A DNA stretch of 64,000 bases, taken from positions 5,146,001 to 5,210,000 of the forward strand of contig AP025576.1 of the NCBI GenBank assembly GCA_022845955.1. The letters run 5' to 3'. The translations under genes and the position numbers were made by a program. This document shows positions 43,342 through 53,174 of the stretch, in pieces. The notes under the pieces were generated by a model, which saw nothing but the letters and a program-made list of their open reading frames with translations, searched no databases and was not told the DNA's origin. How positions within the stretch are numbered: the first letter of the stretch is position 1; each line of letters starts with the position of its first letter. Source of the stretch: Lachnospiraceae bacterium. GTDB taxonomy: Bacteria > Bacillota > Clostridia > Lachnospirales > Lachnospiraceae.

Positions 43342-43722
43342 ATGAAGGAAGAAAACAGACCTTATCATGACGGACTTTCATTTCCCAGCGCCAATGTTCC
43401 CGGTATCACCCCGGAATCCGCCTTTACCGACGGCTATCTGACAGCGCTTCATAATATGGATAACGCCGGCCGGGAGGACAGCGTACGTATCGCAGAGGAT
43501 GGCAAAGCCTCCGATATGGATACCCGTTCCGTAATGTCCGGTGACGGCTGTAATCCGGTAAACCGGGATTCCGAAATGGATCGGGCCACAGATAACGGTG
43601 CCGATTGGATTTTTCCTGGTATTTACCCCAACTCAGGAATGCCGGGCACTGCCCCCGGTCCTTATCCCGGAGTGATTCCGCCCGTCTATTTTCCCGGCGC
43701 AGGGGGAACTCCGGATCTGTGA
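43342..43722 (+). CDS. Hypothetical Pro/Gly-rich small protein
   Basis: 126 aa, not recognised. The N-terminal two thirds are polar and acidic. The C-terminal 40 residues are a Pro/Gly/Tyr-rich tail (FPGIYPNSGMPGTAPGPYPG, then VIPPVYFPGAGG). No signal peptide or membrane segment. The start has GAGAGGAAG and a terminator follows, so it is a real single-gene unit. The tail resembles those of some spore-coat or surface proteins, but this is composition only. Confidence 0.65.
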   Translation: MKEENRPYHDGLSFPSANVPGITPESAFTDGYLTALHNMDNAGREDSVRIAEDGKASDMDTRSVMSGDGCNPVNRDSEMDRATDNGADWIFPGIYPNSGMPGTAPGPYPGVIPPVYFPGAGGTPDL

Positions 43723-43761
43723 TTATCCGGTTCTTATAAGACATCTGCTCTTATAAACAAA

Positions 43762-43838
43762 AAAACACCGCCCTGGCCGCTGTACGGTTCCCTGTGACAG
43801 GAACCGTTCCTACCGGCCGGACGGTGTTTTCTTATTTT
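43762..43838. terminator. Bidirectional terminator between hypothetical gene and aldo/keto reductase
   Basis: Outer stem AAAACACCG (43762-43770) / CGGTGTTTT (43822-43830), inner stem ACGGTTCC / GGAACCGT, and T-runs on both sides. It separates two convergent genes. Confidence 0.85.
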
Positions 43839-43882
43839 TTTATAGGGACAGACCGCAATCCGCAGTTTGGTTTTTGCTGCTC

Positions 43883-44875
43883 TTACAGCCCGCAGATTCT
43901 GTCTACTTCCTTCAATTCTTCTTCTGTGAAATCCAGTTTCCGGATAATACCGATATTTTCCGTTATCTGGGAAGGTCTGGATGCCCCAATCAGAACACTC
44001 GTCACTTCTCCATCCTTCAATATCCAGGACAGGGCCATCTGTGCCAGACTCTGCCCCCTGTTTGCGGCAATCTCATTCAGGGCACGGATCTGCCCCAGCG
44101 TCTTTTCCGTCAGCGCGGACTCATTCAGGAATCTTCCATCCCTTTTAATTCTGCTGTCCTCGGGGATCCCATGCAGATATTTGTCCGTCAGAAGCCCCTG
44201 CGCCAGCGGGCTGAAAGCAATAATACCGCAGCCGTTTTGGACTGCAGCCGCCTTCAGGCCGTTTTCTTCAATCGAGCGGTCAAAGATGGAGTAACGGTTC
44301 TGGTTGATGATAAACGGACATTTTAATTCCTTAAGAATCACCGCCGCCTTTTCCATAACCTCCCCGGTGTAATTGGAAATTCCCACATACAGGGCTTTTC
44401 CGCTTTTTACAATGCTGTCCAGGGCAAGCATTGTTTCTTCCAGAGGCGTTTCCGGATCCATTCTGTGGTGATAGAAAATATCCACATAGTCCAGTTTCAT
44501 CCTTTTCAGGCTCTCGTCCAGGCTGGAGAGCAGATACTTCCTGCTCCCCCCGTCCCCGTAAGGCCCGGGCCACATATCATAGCCCGCCTTGGTGCTGATA
44601 ACCATCTGGTTCCGGTAGGGCCGCATATCACTCTCCATAATTCTTCCGAAGTTATCCTCCGCGCTGCCATAAACCGGCCCGTAATTATTCGCCAGATCAA
44701 AATGCGTAATCCCGTTGTCGAACGCGGTGAAGATAAGATCCTTCATGTTGTCAAAATTATCCTTGCTGCCAAAGTTATGCCAGAGTCCCAAAGAAACGGC
44801 AGGCAGCTTCAGCCCGCTCTTTCCGCAGCTGAAATACTTCATGTTTTCATATCGGTTTTCCTGTGCCTGATACAT
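43883..44875 (-). CDS. Aldo/keto reductase (YghZ-like)
   Basis: 330 aa. AKR features: DLANNYGPVYGSAEDNFGRIM with the catalytic Tyr, D and later K (STKAG), H in YVDIFYHHRMDPETPLEETM, and NADPH-binding IAFSPLAQGLLTDKYL and LIGASRPSQITENI. It resembles the E. coli YghZ/Kv-beta branch, which reduces small aldehydes such as glyceraldehyde 3-phosphate. AAGGAGG before the ATG. It lies 12 bases after the M20 peptidase gene, so the two are co-transcribed. Confidence 0.92.
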   Translation of the reverse strand: MYQAQENRYENMKYFSCGKSGLKLPAVSLGLWHNFGSKDNFDNMKDLIFTAFDNGITHFDLANNYGPVYGSAEDNFGRIMESDMRPYRNQMVISTKAGYDMWPGPYGDGGSRKYLLSSLDESLKRMKLDYVDIFYHHRMDPETPLEETMLALDSIVKSGKALYVGISNYTGEVMEKAAVILKELKCPFIINQNRYSIFDRSIEENGLKAAAVQNGCGIIAFSPLAQGLLTDKYLHGIPEDSRIKRDGRFLNESALTEKTLGQIRALNEIAANRGQSLAQMALSWILKDGEVTSVLIGASRPSQITENIGIIRKLDFTEEELKEVDRICGL

Positions 44876-44887
44876 TTTTCTCCTCCT

Positions 44888-46336
44888 TTAATCCTGCAGT
44901 TCACAATCATTCAGGGCAAGCAATGCCATTGTATAGATCTTTGCCGCATCCAGCAGCTTCTGCAGATCCAGCCCTTCGTCCGGTTCATGCGCACCTCCGT
45001 GCCCTTTTGCAAAAAGGCTGCCTGCCCGGTCATCCTCGCGCTCCGGCATTCCCCCGATCCCATATCCAAAGGCATTGGGAAGCTTTCTTGCATAGGTTCC
45101 GCCGCCCATCACGTAAGGTTTTGCATCCATACCGGTCATGTCGTTAAACAGCGCGGTCAGACATGCCACCTCTTTTCTTTCCTTCGGGAAATAATTGGGG
45201 GCCGAGTTGCGTATCAGCTCCCAGCGGTACCCGCCCGCACGGCAAAAACCGGAAAGCACCGCCTCCATATGGATCGGATCCGCTGTAATGGAATAGCGGA
45301 TGTTAAACTGCAGGGCCGCCCTCCCCTCCTGAAGCTTCAGGACCGTCCCGGCACAGGTCAGCCTGCCCGATACTTCATCTTCATAGGCAATGCCAATCCC
45401 TTCGCCATAATAATCCGAGGTCGCTTTTTCGATGAAATGGAGAATCCGCCGATCCTCTTCCTTCAAAAGCCCTGTGCCGCACACTCCCTTTGCCAGCTCA
45501 TGCACCGCATTCACGCTTCCTTCCGGAAACGCACTGTGACGGCTTGTTCCCCTGGCGGTTATCCGTATCAGTCCCTCTTCTCTTTCCGCCCGGAGATTTT
45601 CCGGCAGCCGTCCGATCTGCTCTTCCAGTTCCGGCCTGTCCCGGAGTACGAGAACCGCCCGGTCCGGTATGATATTTCCGGCGCTTCCCCCGTATAAATC
45701 AACCACATCCGCGCTGAAGGGATGCGCAGCAGCAGCCCAGCCTTCCAGTATCCCTTTCTCCCCATAGCACACAGGGAAACCGCAGTCCGCGATCATGGAC
45801 AGGGCCGGGAACGGATAGCGGCTCCCGTAATACTCCAGATCCGCCATTCCCCGTTCTTCATCACAGCCTACAAAGAGGCAGATGTCGTGCTTCATCACAA
45901 GCTCCAAATCCCGTATGCACCGCATCACATACAGCATGGCTACGGCAGGCCCTTTGTTATCCTGCGCCCCTCTGCCAATGAGATAGCCGTCCTTTACCAC
46001 CGGCTGAAAAGGCTCGTATTCCCATCCTTCGCCCAACGGCACCACATCCAGATGGTTCCACAGGCCTATGGTATTCTTCCAGTCCTTTACCTGCCTGCCG
46101 ATAGTCCCCACATAGTACTCCTTATTCTCCGTATAAAATCCATACTCCCTTCCTATAGCGAGCATTTCATCCAAAACGAGGCGGCAGGCCTTTCCGAAAG
46201 GCCCTACCTCCGACAGCGGATCGGAAATGCTGGGGATCCGTACCAGCCTTATGATATCCCGAATCATCTCTTCCCTGTGTTCTTCAAACCACCGCCCCAC
46301 CCTTTCACAGGTATGGCCGCCATATCCTTTTTCCAT
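44888..46336 (-). CDS. M20-family metallopeptidase/dipeptidase
   Basis: 482 aa. Di-zinc M20 motifs: LWNHLDVVPLGEGW (His ligand and Asp), GRGAQDNKGP (bridging Asp) and DEERG (catalytic Glu pair), with a late HGGAHEPDE ligand. Length and insert fit PepV/carnosinase-like dipeptidases rather than short desuccinylases. I chose the ATG at 46336 because GGAGG lies 8 bases upstream; an ATG at 46351 is too close to that site. Cytoplasmic. Co-transcribed with the aldo/keto reductase. Confidence 0.88.
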   Translation of the reverse strand: MEKGYGGHTCERVGRWFEEHREEMIRDIIRLVRIPSISDPLSEVGPFGKACRLVLDEMLAIGREYGFYTENKEYYVGTIGRQVKDWKNTIGLWNHLDVVPLGEGWEYEPFQPVVKDGYLIGRGAQDNKGPAVAMLYVMRCIRDLELVMKHDICLFVGCDEERGMADLEYYGSRYPFPALSMIADCGFPVCYGEKGILEGWAAAAHPFSADVVDLYGGSAGNIIPDRAVLVLRDRPELEEQIGRLPENLRAEREEGLIRITARGTSRHSAFPEGSVNAVHELAKGVCGTGLLKEEDRRILHFIEKATSDYYGEGIGIAYEDEVSGRLTCAGTVLKLQEGRAALQFNIRYSITADPIHMEAVLSGFCRAGGYRWELIRNSAPNYFPKERKEVACLTALFNDMTGMDAKPYVMGGGTYARKLPNAFGYGIGGMPEREDDRAGSLFAKGHGGAHEPDEGLDLQKLLDAAKIYTMALLALNDCELQD

Positions 46337-46492
46337 GTTCCATTCCTCCATAACCCTTTCTGATGCTATTATAGTTTTTTTCTCAGGCACTTTCTATAAC
46401 TGATTATGGCAAATACTATGCAGATTCAATCATCTTATATACCGGGATGGATTTGCATGTGTTTGAAAATAACTTTCTGACAGCCGTGTGTC

Positions 46493-47452
46493 CTACCGGC
46501 TGCCCTTGTCATAAATCTCTCCCAGGGCGCGGGGCGCACGGTTATGCTTGGAAAAGAACACAAGAAGAAGAAGCGTCAGCACATAGGGAAGAATCATAAC
46601 CAGATCCTGATAGCTGCTGGGCATTTCCATGATCTGCACAATGCGGTAACCGCCGGAACGGGCAAACCCGAACAGAAGGCAGGCCCCCAGCGTGGGGAGA
46701 ATCTTCCAGTTTCCGAAAATCATGGCGGCGATTGCCAGATAGCCGTATCCCACATAAATATTTCCGGAAAAATTGGCGGAAATGGAATAGGCGAAGCAGA
46801 TGCCCCCCAGGCCGGAAAGAGCGCCGGACACCATAACGGCCGCCAGACGTACCTTACCCACCTTGATTCCCGCGGCATCCACTGCATGGGGATTGTCTCC
46901 GCAGGCACGCAGGTGCATGCCGAAACGGGTCTTATACATAACAAACCACGCGCCAAGGGACACGGCAACTATCACGATCTCAAAGGGATACATGTTGGTA
47001 AATACCGCTCCCAGTACAGGAATCCGGGAGATTCCGGGAACCGTGATCCGGTTGGATACGCCCAACACAAACTTATCCGAAGCCGCTCCGAAAACCGTGG
47101 CATTAATCTGCTTAGTTAAAAAGGAGGTCAGCGCCATGGCGAGAATATTGATTACCACGCCGCTGATTACCATATTGGCCTTAAACCGGATGCACAGCAG
47201 CGCGTGGATGAGGGAAAACAGCGTGCCTCCGATGACGGCAAACAACATGGCAATATAGAAAGGCATGGCTGAATTCCCTGCAAACCAGTCCGCAACAAGT
47301 ATGGCGGCCAATGCACCTGTAAAAGCACCGAAACCCTGCAGGCCTTCAATGGCCAGATTGGTTATTCCGCTTTTTTCACTGTAAATACCGCCTATGGCCA
47401 TGATAAACAAAGGCAGGGCGAAAGACAGTCCGTCTATAATTACCGTATTCAT
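46493..47452 (-). CDS. BMP-system ABC permease 2 (YufQ-like)
   Basis: 319 aa, 8-10 hydrophobic segments. The opening SFALPLFIMAIGGIYSEKSGITNLAIEGLQ is characteristic of nucleoside/BMP-type permeases. The ATG overlaps the upstream permease by 4 bases (ATGA). It is the last gene of the BMP operon. Expected to import nucleosides or related compounds with the ATPase and lipoprotein encoded upstream. Confidence 0.9.
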   Translation of the reverse strand: MNTVIIDGLSFALPLFIMAIGGIYSEKSGITNLAIEGLQGFGAFTGALAAILVADWFAGNSAMPFYIAMLFAVIGGTLFSLIHALLCIRFKANMVISGVVINILAMALTSFLTKQINATVFGAASDKFVLGVSNRITVPGISRIPVLGAVFTNMYPFEIVIVAVSLGAWFVMYKTRFGMHLRACGDNPHAVDAAGIKVGKVRLAAVMVSGALSGLGGICFAYSISANFSGNIYVGYGYLAIAAMIFGNWKILPTLGACLLFGFARSGGYRIVQIMEMPSSYQDLVMILPYVLTLLLLVFFSKHNRAPRALGEIYDKGSR

Positions 47453-48585
47453 TTATCCTTCCTCCCTTCCTCGTCTTTCCTGCGTGTCAGCAGATATCTG
47501 ATAAATGCGGAGCATGCACAGAAAAGAAGGATAATTCCCGTGATAACATCGGCAATTTCCGCCTGGATTCCTGCCGCAGAGCTCATGTAGGTGCTTCCCT
47601 TATCCACAATGGTTATCAGGAAAGAGGAGAAAATGATCCCAAACGGATTATTATTTCCCAGCAGGGAAACCGCGATGGCGTCAAAGCCGGTGCTGCTTAA
47701 GACTCTGGGCTGGATGGATGCGAAATATCCCAGGTAATAAGTAACCCCTGCCAGCCCCGCCAGTGCACCGGACAAGAGCATGGTCACCACGATGTTTTTC
47801 CCCACATTGATCCCCGCATAACGGGATGCGCTGCGGGAGAACCCCACCGCTTTCATTTCATATCCCATTTTCGTCCTGTCCAGCAGAAACTTCACTGCCG
47901 CTGCCGCCGCCAGCGCCAGGATAAATCCCAGGGGAATATCCATTTTCAGGTTACCCACCACCCTGTTCGCCAGGGTAAGCCTGGCCGCCTGGCCTACTTC
48001 CCTGGACTGCCGGGAAACCGGATCCACATAAAACGTGTTTATGCAGAAGCTGCACACATACTGGATAATATAATTCAGCATGATGGACGAAACCACTTCA
48101 TTGATGTTGAACTTATATTTCAGGAGACCGATCAGCCCTCCCACCACAGCACCGGCTGTGATTCCGATCAGAAGCACCAGCGGTTTTGCCACAAAGGCAT
48201 GCAGTCCGCTGTAGCCCACCAGAATGGAGGCAAGAAACCCTGCCGCCAGCATCTGCCCCGATACCCCGATGTTAAAGAGTCCGGTCCGCATGGCAACCGC
48301 CACGGCAAGGGCCGCAAAAATCATCGGCGTCAGGTAATTAAGAAAACTTAAAAAATCGGTAAGGATGCTCTTATAGCCCGCATAGGATGCTTTCGGCGCC
48401 AGACCGCAGCCCTGAAGGAGATTATAGTACGCGGAAAACGGATTCTTGCCGAGCAAGGCGATGACCGCCGCCCCCGCAATAAGGCCGATGAGCACACATA
48501 AAAGCGGAATGGTTATGCTCTGGGTTTTCTTATTGCCAAGAGTCCGGCTTATTATTCTCTTAAACACGGATGGTTTCTTATGCAT
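47449..48585 (-). CDS. BMP-system ABC permease 1 (YufP-like)
   Basis: 378 aa permease. Membrane segments start near SITIPLLCVLIGLIAGAAVIALLG. GLFNIGVSGQMLAAG and the later SRSASRYAGINVGKN loop are typical of the family. It overlaps the ATPase gene by 8 bases and the second permease by 4, so stoichiometric translation is likely. GGGGGTGAAG before the start. Confidence 0.92.
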   Translation of the reverse strand: MHKKPSVFKRIISRTLGNKKTQSITIPLLCVLIGLIAGAAVIALLGKNPFSAYYNLLQGCGLAPKASYAGYKSILTDFLSFLNYLTPMIFAALAVAVAMRTGLFNIGVSGQMLAAGFLASILVGYSGLHAFVAKPLVLLIGITAGAVVGGLIGLLKYKFNINEVVSSIMLNYIIQYVCSFCINTFYVDPVSRQSREVGQAARLTLANRVVGNLKMDIPLGFILALAAAAAVKFLLDRTKMGYEMKAVGFSRSASRYAGINVGKNIVVTMLLSGALAGLAGVTYYLGYFASIQPRVLSSTGFDAIAVSLLGNNNPFGIIFSSFLITIVDKGSTYMSSAAGIQAEIADVITGIILLFCACSAFIRYLLTRRKDEEGRKDK

Positions 48586-50113
48586 GACGCTTCACCCCCA
48601 TCATGAATTCTCCCACCTCATTGGTGGTCAGCGTACTGGCAGCCGCCTGTTTCTGCATCTGCCCGTTATATATAACGCCGATAGTATCCGCACAGTCCAT
48701 GATTTCATCCAGTTCCAGGGAAATCAGAAGGATGGCCTTGCCCTTATCCCGCTCTCCGATCATCTGTCTCCGGATATTCTCAATCGCCCCGATGTCCAGT
48801 CCTCTTGTAGGCTGGACAAAAATCATCAGATCCGATTCCTGTTCGATTTCCCTGGCAATAATCGCCTTCTGCTGGTTGCCGCCGCTCATGGAGCGGATTA
48901 CCGTGCGGCTCCCCTGTCCGCTTCGGATGTCATATTTATCAATCAGGGTTTCCGCGTAGCTGTCAAAGGCTTTTTTATTCAGAATACCTTTTCTGGAAAA
49001 AGGCTCCCTGAAAAACTTCCGCAGCCCCAGATTTTCCGACAGGGTGAAATCCATTACCACTCCGTAGTTCTGCCTGTCCTCCGGAATATAGGAAATTCCC
49101 TCCAGGCTCCGCTGCCGGATGGACATCTCCGTAATATCCTTTCCGTTGAGCCATACCTTTCCCCTGTGAATGGGCAGCAGGCCCGCAATTGCATCCGCCA
49201 GTTCAATCTGACCGTTCCCTGCCACACCAGCTATGGCAAATATTTCCCCGCCTCTTACGGAAAAGGACACATCCTTCACCACCTCAAACTGATCCTGGTT
49301 TACTACGGTCATATGTTCCACCCGGAGGATTTCCCTGCCGAAGGAAGGCGCTTTTTTCGGGGTTTCGAAGCTGACCTCCCGGCCTACCATCAGGCTGGCC
49401 ATTTTCTTTGTGCTTGTTTCCTTCACATCCAGCACATCGATAAGACGGCCCCGGTTGAGGATCGCACAGCGGTCCGCCACCTTTTTAATCTCCTCCAGCT
49501 TATGGGTAATGAGAATAATCGTCTTGCCGTTATCCCGCAGCCCTTTGATTATTTCCAGCAGGAACTCTATTTCCTGGGGGGTAAGCACCGCGGTGGGTTC
49601 GTCAAAAATGAGGATTTCCGCTTCCCGGTAAAGCATCTTCAGGATTTCCACCCTCTGCTGGGTGGAAACATTGATATTCTCAATCACGTCGGTGGGTTCC
49701 ACTTCCAGGCCGTACTTCAGGGAAAGCGCTCTGATGTCCTCATTTGCTTTCTTTCTGTCCACGGCGGGAAGAAACCCGAACACCTTTTTTACCGGCTCCA
49801 TGCCCATCACAATATTCTCTGCGACAGTGTAGTTGCTCACCAGCTTAAAATGCTGGTGCACCATACCGATATTGAGTCTGGTGGCATGGTTCGGCGAAGC
49901 GATCTTCACCTTTTCCCCCCGGATATAAATCTCCCCTTCATCCGGCTCATACATGCCGAAAAGCATGCTCATAAGCGTAGATTTACCGGCGCCGTTTTCC
50001 CCGAGAAGGGCATAGATTTCTCCCTTCTTTACCTGAATCGTAACATCGTCATTGGCGACAATGCCCGGGAACCTCTTGGTAATATGGCGCATTTCCACAA
50101 TATAATCCGACAT
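48578..50113 (-). CDS. BMP-system double ABC ATPase (YufO-like)
   Basis: 511 aa with two ABC modules. Module 1 has a full Walker A GENGAGKST (38-46), and NVSTQQRVEIL in place of the LSGGQ signature. Module 2 has the degenerate Walker A VAGNGQIEL but a clear SGGNQQKAIIAREIE signature. This is the layout of ribose/nucleoside-type ATPases. The ATG at 50113 has GAGAGGG. Separated from the lipoprotein gene by a terminator and a long hairpin. Confidence 0.92.
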   Translation of the reverse strand: MSDYIVEMRHITKRFPGIVANDDVTIQVKKGEIYALLGENGAGKSTLMSMLFGMYEPDEGEIYIRGEKVKIASPNHATRLNIGMVHQHFKLVSNYTVAENIVMGMEPVKKVFGFLPAVDRKKANEDIRALSLKYGLEVEPTDVIENINVSTQQRVEILKMLYREAEILIFDEPTAVLTPQEIEFLLEIIKGLRDNGKTIILITHKLEEIKKVADRCAILNRGRLIDVLDVKETSTKKMASLMVGREVSFETPKKAPSFGREILRVEHMTVVNQDQFEVVKDVSFSVRGGEIFAIAGVAGNGQIELADAIAGLLPIHRGKVWLNGKDITEMSIRQRSLEGISYIPEDRQNYGVVMDFTLSENLGLRKFFREPFSRKGILNKKAFDSYAETLIDKYDIRSGQGSRTVIRSMSGGNQQKAIIAREIEQESDLMIFVQPTRGLDIGAIENIRRQMIGERDKGKAILLISLELDEIMDCADTIGVIYNGQMQKQAAASTLTTNEVGEFMMGVKRHA

Positions 50114-50186
50114 ACATTCCCTCTCATTCCGCCGCTTTCCACGGCTGTTTGGTTTTTCCCATGCATGATAAGCGTTTGCGTCCATG

Positions 50187-50242
50187 ATATATTTAGGGGA
50201 TGTCATCAGCCTCCGGTTCTTGCTGGCATCCCCTAAATATAC
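50187..50242. repeat. Inverted repeat 5 (56 bp) between BMP lipoprotein and ATPase genes
   Basis: Arms 50186-50205 and 50224-50243 pair at 18 of 20 positions around a GCC...GGC-bearing loop. It lies beside a terminator in the same gap. Confidence 0.8.
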
Positions 50243-50243
50243 C

Positions 50244-50272
50244 AAAAAGGCAGGCCGGAACCCCGGCCCGCC
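50244..50272 (-). terminator. Terminator after BMP lipoprotein gene
   Basis: Minus strand: GGCGGGCCGG, loop GGTT, CCGGCCTGCC, then T5 (50248-50244). Partial read-through would give more lipoprotein than ATPase and permeases. Confidence 0.75.
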
Positions 50273-50346
50273 TTCCGTTGGACATAAGGATGGCCCGCAG
50301 AGCGCGAGTCATCCGTTATTTTCACAGAAACTGCGGCTGCAGCTCC

Positions 50347-51558
50347 TTACTCCGCCTTAAAGTCATCAGGAGTAATGCCGTTGAAGTTGGCAGCAGGTAC
50401 GATTTCTCCTGCTTTTACTTTATCATAAGCCGCATCCACTTTCGTAATGGTATCCGCAGAAAGCTGGCATCTGCCGTCCGCGCTTACATAACCTGTGGAA
50501 TCGGTATCCGCACCCAGAGTCACATTACCTCCGGCGAAGGAACCATCCACAATCGTTTCCAGAGCCTTGTCCACGTTGGTGCTCATTACCTTAAGGCCGC
50601 TGGTGAGAATCACGTTGGCGTCTCCGTTTGCACCGTCATCATACTGATCCACGTCACAGCCGATGACATAAACACCTTCCGCTTCCTTGGCTGCGGTAAA
50701 CACACCGTTTCCGGAATCGCCTGCAGCGACGAACATGATATCCACGCCTTCGTCGATAAGGGCATTCCCAACCACCTTACCGGTTGCCGCATCAGCGAAG
50801 GAACCAATATAATTGCCGCCTACATTAACACCGGTTACATCTGTCCCCGCATAGGAAGGAAGCTCAACGATTTCCACTGCTTTCCCGTCAGTTTCATTGA
50901 CATATTTCACACCGCATTCAAAGCCGTACTGATAGTTCACGTTAGAGGGATAAGCGATACCGTTAACAACGGCTACCTTGTTGCTCTTTGTTTCCAGGGC
51001 AGCTGCCATACCGGCAAAGAATCCGCTTTCCTGCTCTTTAAACTGCATAGCATAGATATTTTCCACTTCCGTATCCTGTCCTTCCGCGTCGGCAGGGAAC
51101 GCATCCACCAGAATGAAGGAAACATCAGGGTTGTCCTGTGCAACCTGGGTGATGCCTGCAAACTGGAAACCGCAGCATACGATAACATCATAATCGGCTA
51201 CGATATCCGCTACCGCCTGTACCGCCGCAGCCGTATCTCCTGTAGGCTCCTTTACCGGAGTAACCGTAGAGGAAGGATGTTTCCCGATAAAAGAAAGGAT
51301 ACCGTTATAATTATCCTCGTTAAAAGAACCGTCATCCACACCGGAGGGGCTGGATACAATGGCAATCTTCAGCGCATCGTTACCGGCTTCCGTTGTCTGC
51401 GCAGCCGCTTCCGATGATGCTTCCGTAGTTTCCGCTGCGGATTCCGCCGCACTGCTCTCCGGAACCGCACTGCTTTCCGTGGCGGCACCGCCTGTACTGC
51501 CGCAGGCTGTCAGCGTCATGGCAAGCACGACAGCAAGCGTTAACATGCTTTTTTTCAT
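50347..51558 (-). CDS. BMP-family nucleoside-binding lipoprotein
   Basis: 403 aa. The signal peptide ends in LTAC (Cys near 19), then an Ala/Ser/Glu-rich linker to about 60 and a BMP/Med-type domain beginning DALKIAIVSSPSGVDDGSFNEDNYNG. Other matching phrases are DYDVIVCCGFQFAG and DIMFVAAGDSGNGVFTAAKEAEGVYVIGCDVDQYDD. It is the extracellular receptor of the importer encoded downstream. It has its own strong promoter and AAAAGGAGG start site. Confidence 0.92.
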   Translation of the reverse strand: MKKSMLTLAVVLAMTLTACGSTGGAATESSAVPESSAAESAAETTEASSEAAAQTTEAGNDALKIAIVSSPSGVDDGSFNEDNYNGILSFIGKHPSSTVTPVKEPTGDTAAAVQAVADIVADYDVIVCCGFQFAGITQVAQDNPDVSFILVDAFPADAEGQDTEVENIYAMQFKEQESGFFAGMAAALETKSNKVAVVNGIAYPSNVNYQYGFECGVKYVNETDGKAVEIVELPSYAGTDVTGVNVGGNYIGSFADAATGKVVGNALIDEGVDIMFVAAGDSGNGVFTAAKEAEGVYVIGCDVDQYDDGANGDANVILTSGLKVMSTNVDKALETIVDGSFAGGNVTLGADTDSTGYVSADGRCQLSADTITKVDAAYDKVKAGEIVPAANFNGITPDDFKAE

Positions 51559-51696
51559 AATAAAATCCTCCTTTTTCGCCGTCCGAGACGGCCTTCATCT
51601 TAAATCCCACAGAAGCTTCCGCTTCCATCCTGTCTGCATGCGGTTTACCGGCAAAAAACCTGTCGTAAAAACCACATTGCAAATAATTACAAACTA

Positions 51697-51725
51697 ATCA
51701 TAGCATTTTCACGTCCGGTTGACAA
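51697..51725 (-). promoter_or_regulatory. Promoter of BMP transporter operon
   Basis: Minus strand TTGTCA (51725-51720), 17-base spacer, TATGAT (51702-51697). It leaves a leader of about 130 bases with a GCCGTC / GACGGC hairpin close to the ribosome site; no known riboswitch recognised. Confidence 0.7.
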
Positions 51726-51760
51726 TGCCAAATTGTTTGTTGTTACTCGTACAATCGGGT

Positions 51761-53140
51761 CTAAATAATATCCATAACATCTTTTACGGACTGCACGCCA
51801 ATCAGGCGGATCCCTTCTGTTTTGGGCAGCTTGTCCAGGCATACCTTAGGCAGGACACAGGACTGAAATCCCAGCTTCTTTGCCTCCGCCACACGGATGG
51901 CCGCCTGGCTCACCGCCCTGACCTCTCCGCTTAAGCCCACCTCCCCGAACGCGATCATATGCTCTTCAATGGGGCGGTTTTTAAAGCTGGAAATCACCGC
52001 CATGACAATACCCAGATCAACGGCCGGCTCGAGTACCTTCATCCCCCCTGCGATATTCACATAGGCATCACAGCCGGAAATCTGCAGCCCCAGCCGCTTC
52101 TCCAGAACCGCCATTAAAAGGTTCACTCTGTTGAAATCCGTACCCGCCGCCTGTCTTCTGGGAAAGCCGAAATTACTCTGACAGACCAGCGCCTGTATTT
52201 CCACCAGAATAGGCCTTGTCCCCTCCATCGAGCAGGACACCACGGAGCCGCTTGCGCCCTCGGGCTTTCCGTTCAACATGAATTCCGACGGATTTTTCAC
52301 CTCACAAAGGCCTTCCTGACGCATTTCAAACACACCGATTTCATTGGTGGAACCGAAACGGTTCTTCACTCCCCGCAGGATACGGTAGGAGGCATGTCTG
52401 TCCCCTTCAAAATACAGGACCGTATCCACCATATGCTCCAGCACTCTGGGGCCTGCCACGGTTCCCTCTTTAGTAACATGACCCACTATAAATATGGATA
52501 TCCCGTACCCCTTCGCCAGCCTGAGGAGGATACCTGTGGATTCCCTGACCTGGGAAACACTGCCCGGCGCTGCGGAAACCTCCTCCTGGTACATGGTCTG
52601 TATGGAATCAATTATCACAATTTCCGGCTGTTCCCGGGCGATTGCCCCTTCGATATCCCCCAGATTTGTTTCACATAACAGCTGCAGGGTATCCCGGAAT
52701 TCACCGATACGTTGTGCCCTCATTTTGATCTGCCGCAGGGATTCTTCCCCGGAAATATAGAGAACCTTCTTCCCTGCTTCCGCAAGAAGCCTGCACATCT
52801 GCAGCAGAAGGGTAGACTTGCCTATGCCCGGATCTCCTCCCACAAGAACGAGGGAACCGGGTACGACACCGCCTCCCAGAACCCTGTCCAGCTCCCCGAT
52901 CCCCGTCAGGATCCGCTCTTCCTTATCCATGGAGATTTCCGACAGGCTGGACGGCTTCTTTCCCTGGGAGGAAAGTCCCTGGGTGCGTTCGCCCGCCCCT
53001 CCTTTGGATGAAGCTTTTCTCACCGGTTCTTCCACAAAGCTGTTCCATGTATGGCAGCCGGGGCACTGTCCCATCCACTTAGCCGATTCAAAACCGCATT
53101 CCTGGCAATAGAATACGGTCCCTGATTTTGCTTTTGCCAT
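51761..53140 (-). CDS. radA: DNA repair protein RadA/Sms
   Basis: 459 aa. N-terminal zinc finger C12-x2-C15 and C26-x2-C29, RecA-like Walker A GGDPGIGKST (101-110), the Rad-specific KNRFG motif (VKNRFGSTNE), and a C-terminal Lon-like domain. It is a branch-migration helicase in recombination. It is last in the GntR-clpC-unknown-radA run. Its ATG is preceded by T7 and GAAAA from a terminator hairpin, with no normal ribosome site; AGGAGG lies on the far side of the hairpin. Confidence 0.96.
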   Translation of the reverse strand: MAKAKSGTVFYCQECGFESAKWMGQCPGCHTWNSFVEEPVRKASSKGGAGERTQGLSSQGKKPSSLSEISMDKEERILTGIGELDRVLGGGVVPGSLVLVGGDPGIGKSTLLLQMCRLLAEAGKKVLYISGEESLRQIKMRAQRIGEFRDTLQLLCETNLGDIEGAIAREQPEIVIIDSIQTMYQEEVSAAPGSVSQVRESTGILLRLAKGYGISIFIVGHVTKEGTVAGPRVLEHMVDTVLYFEGDRHASYRILRGVKNRFGSTNEIGVFEMRQEGLCEVKNPSEFMLNGKPEGASGSVVSCSMEGTRPILVEIQALVCQSNFGFPRRQAAGTDFNRVNLLMAVLEKRLGLQISGCDAYVNIAGGMKVLEPAVDLGIVMAVISSFKNRPIEEHMIAFGEVGLSGEVRAVSQAAIRVAEAKKLGFQSCVLPKVCLDKLPKTEGIRLIGVQSVKDVMDII

Positions 53141-53145
53141 TTTTC

Positions 53146-53174
53146 AAAAAAAGGGTGCGGCTGATACCGCACCC
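53146..53174 (-). terminator. Terminator hairpin touching the radA start
   Basis: Minus strand GGGTGCGG, loop TATCAG, CCGCACCC, then T7 (53152-53146), ending 5 bases before the radA ATG. The AGGAGG that could serve radA lies just before the stem, so the stem must either stop transcription or bring that site near the ATG. Confidence 0.75.
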
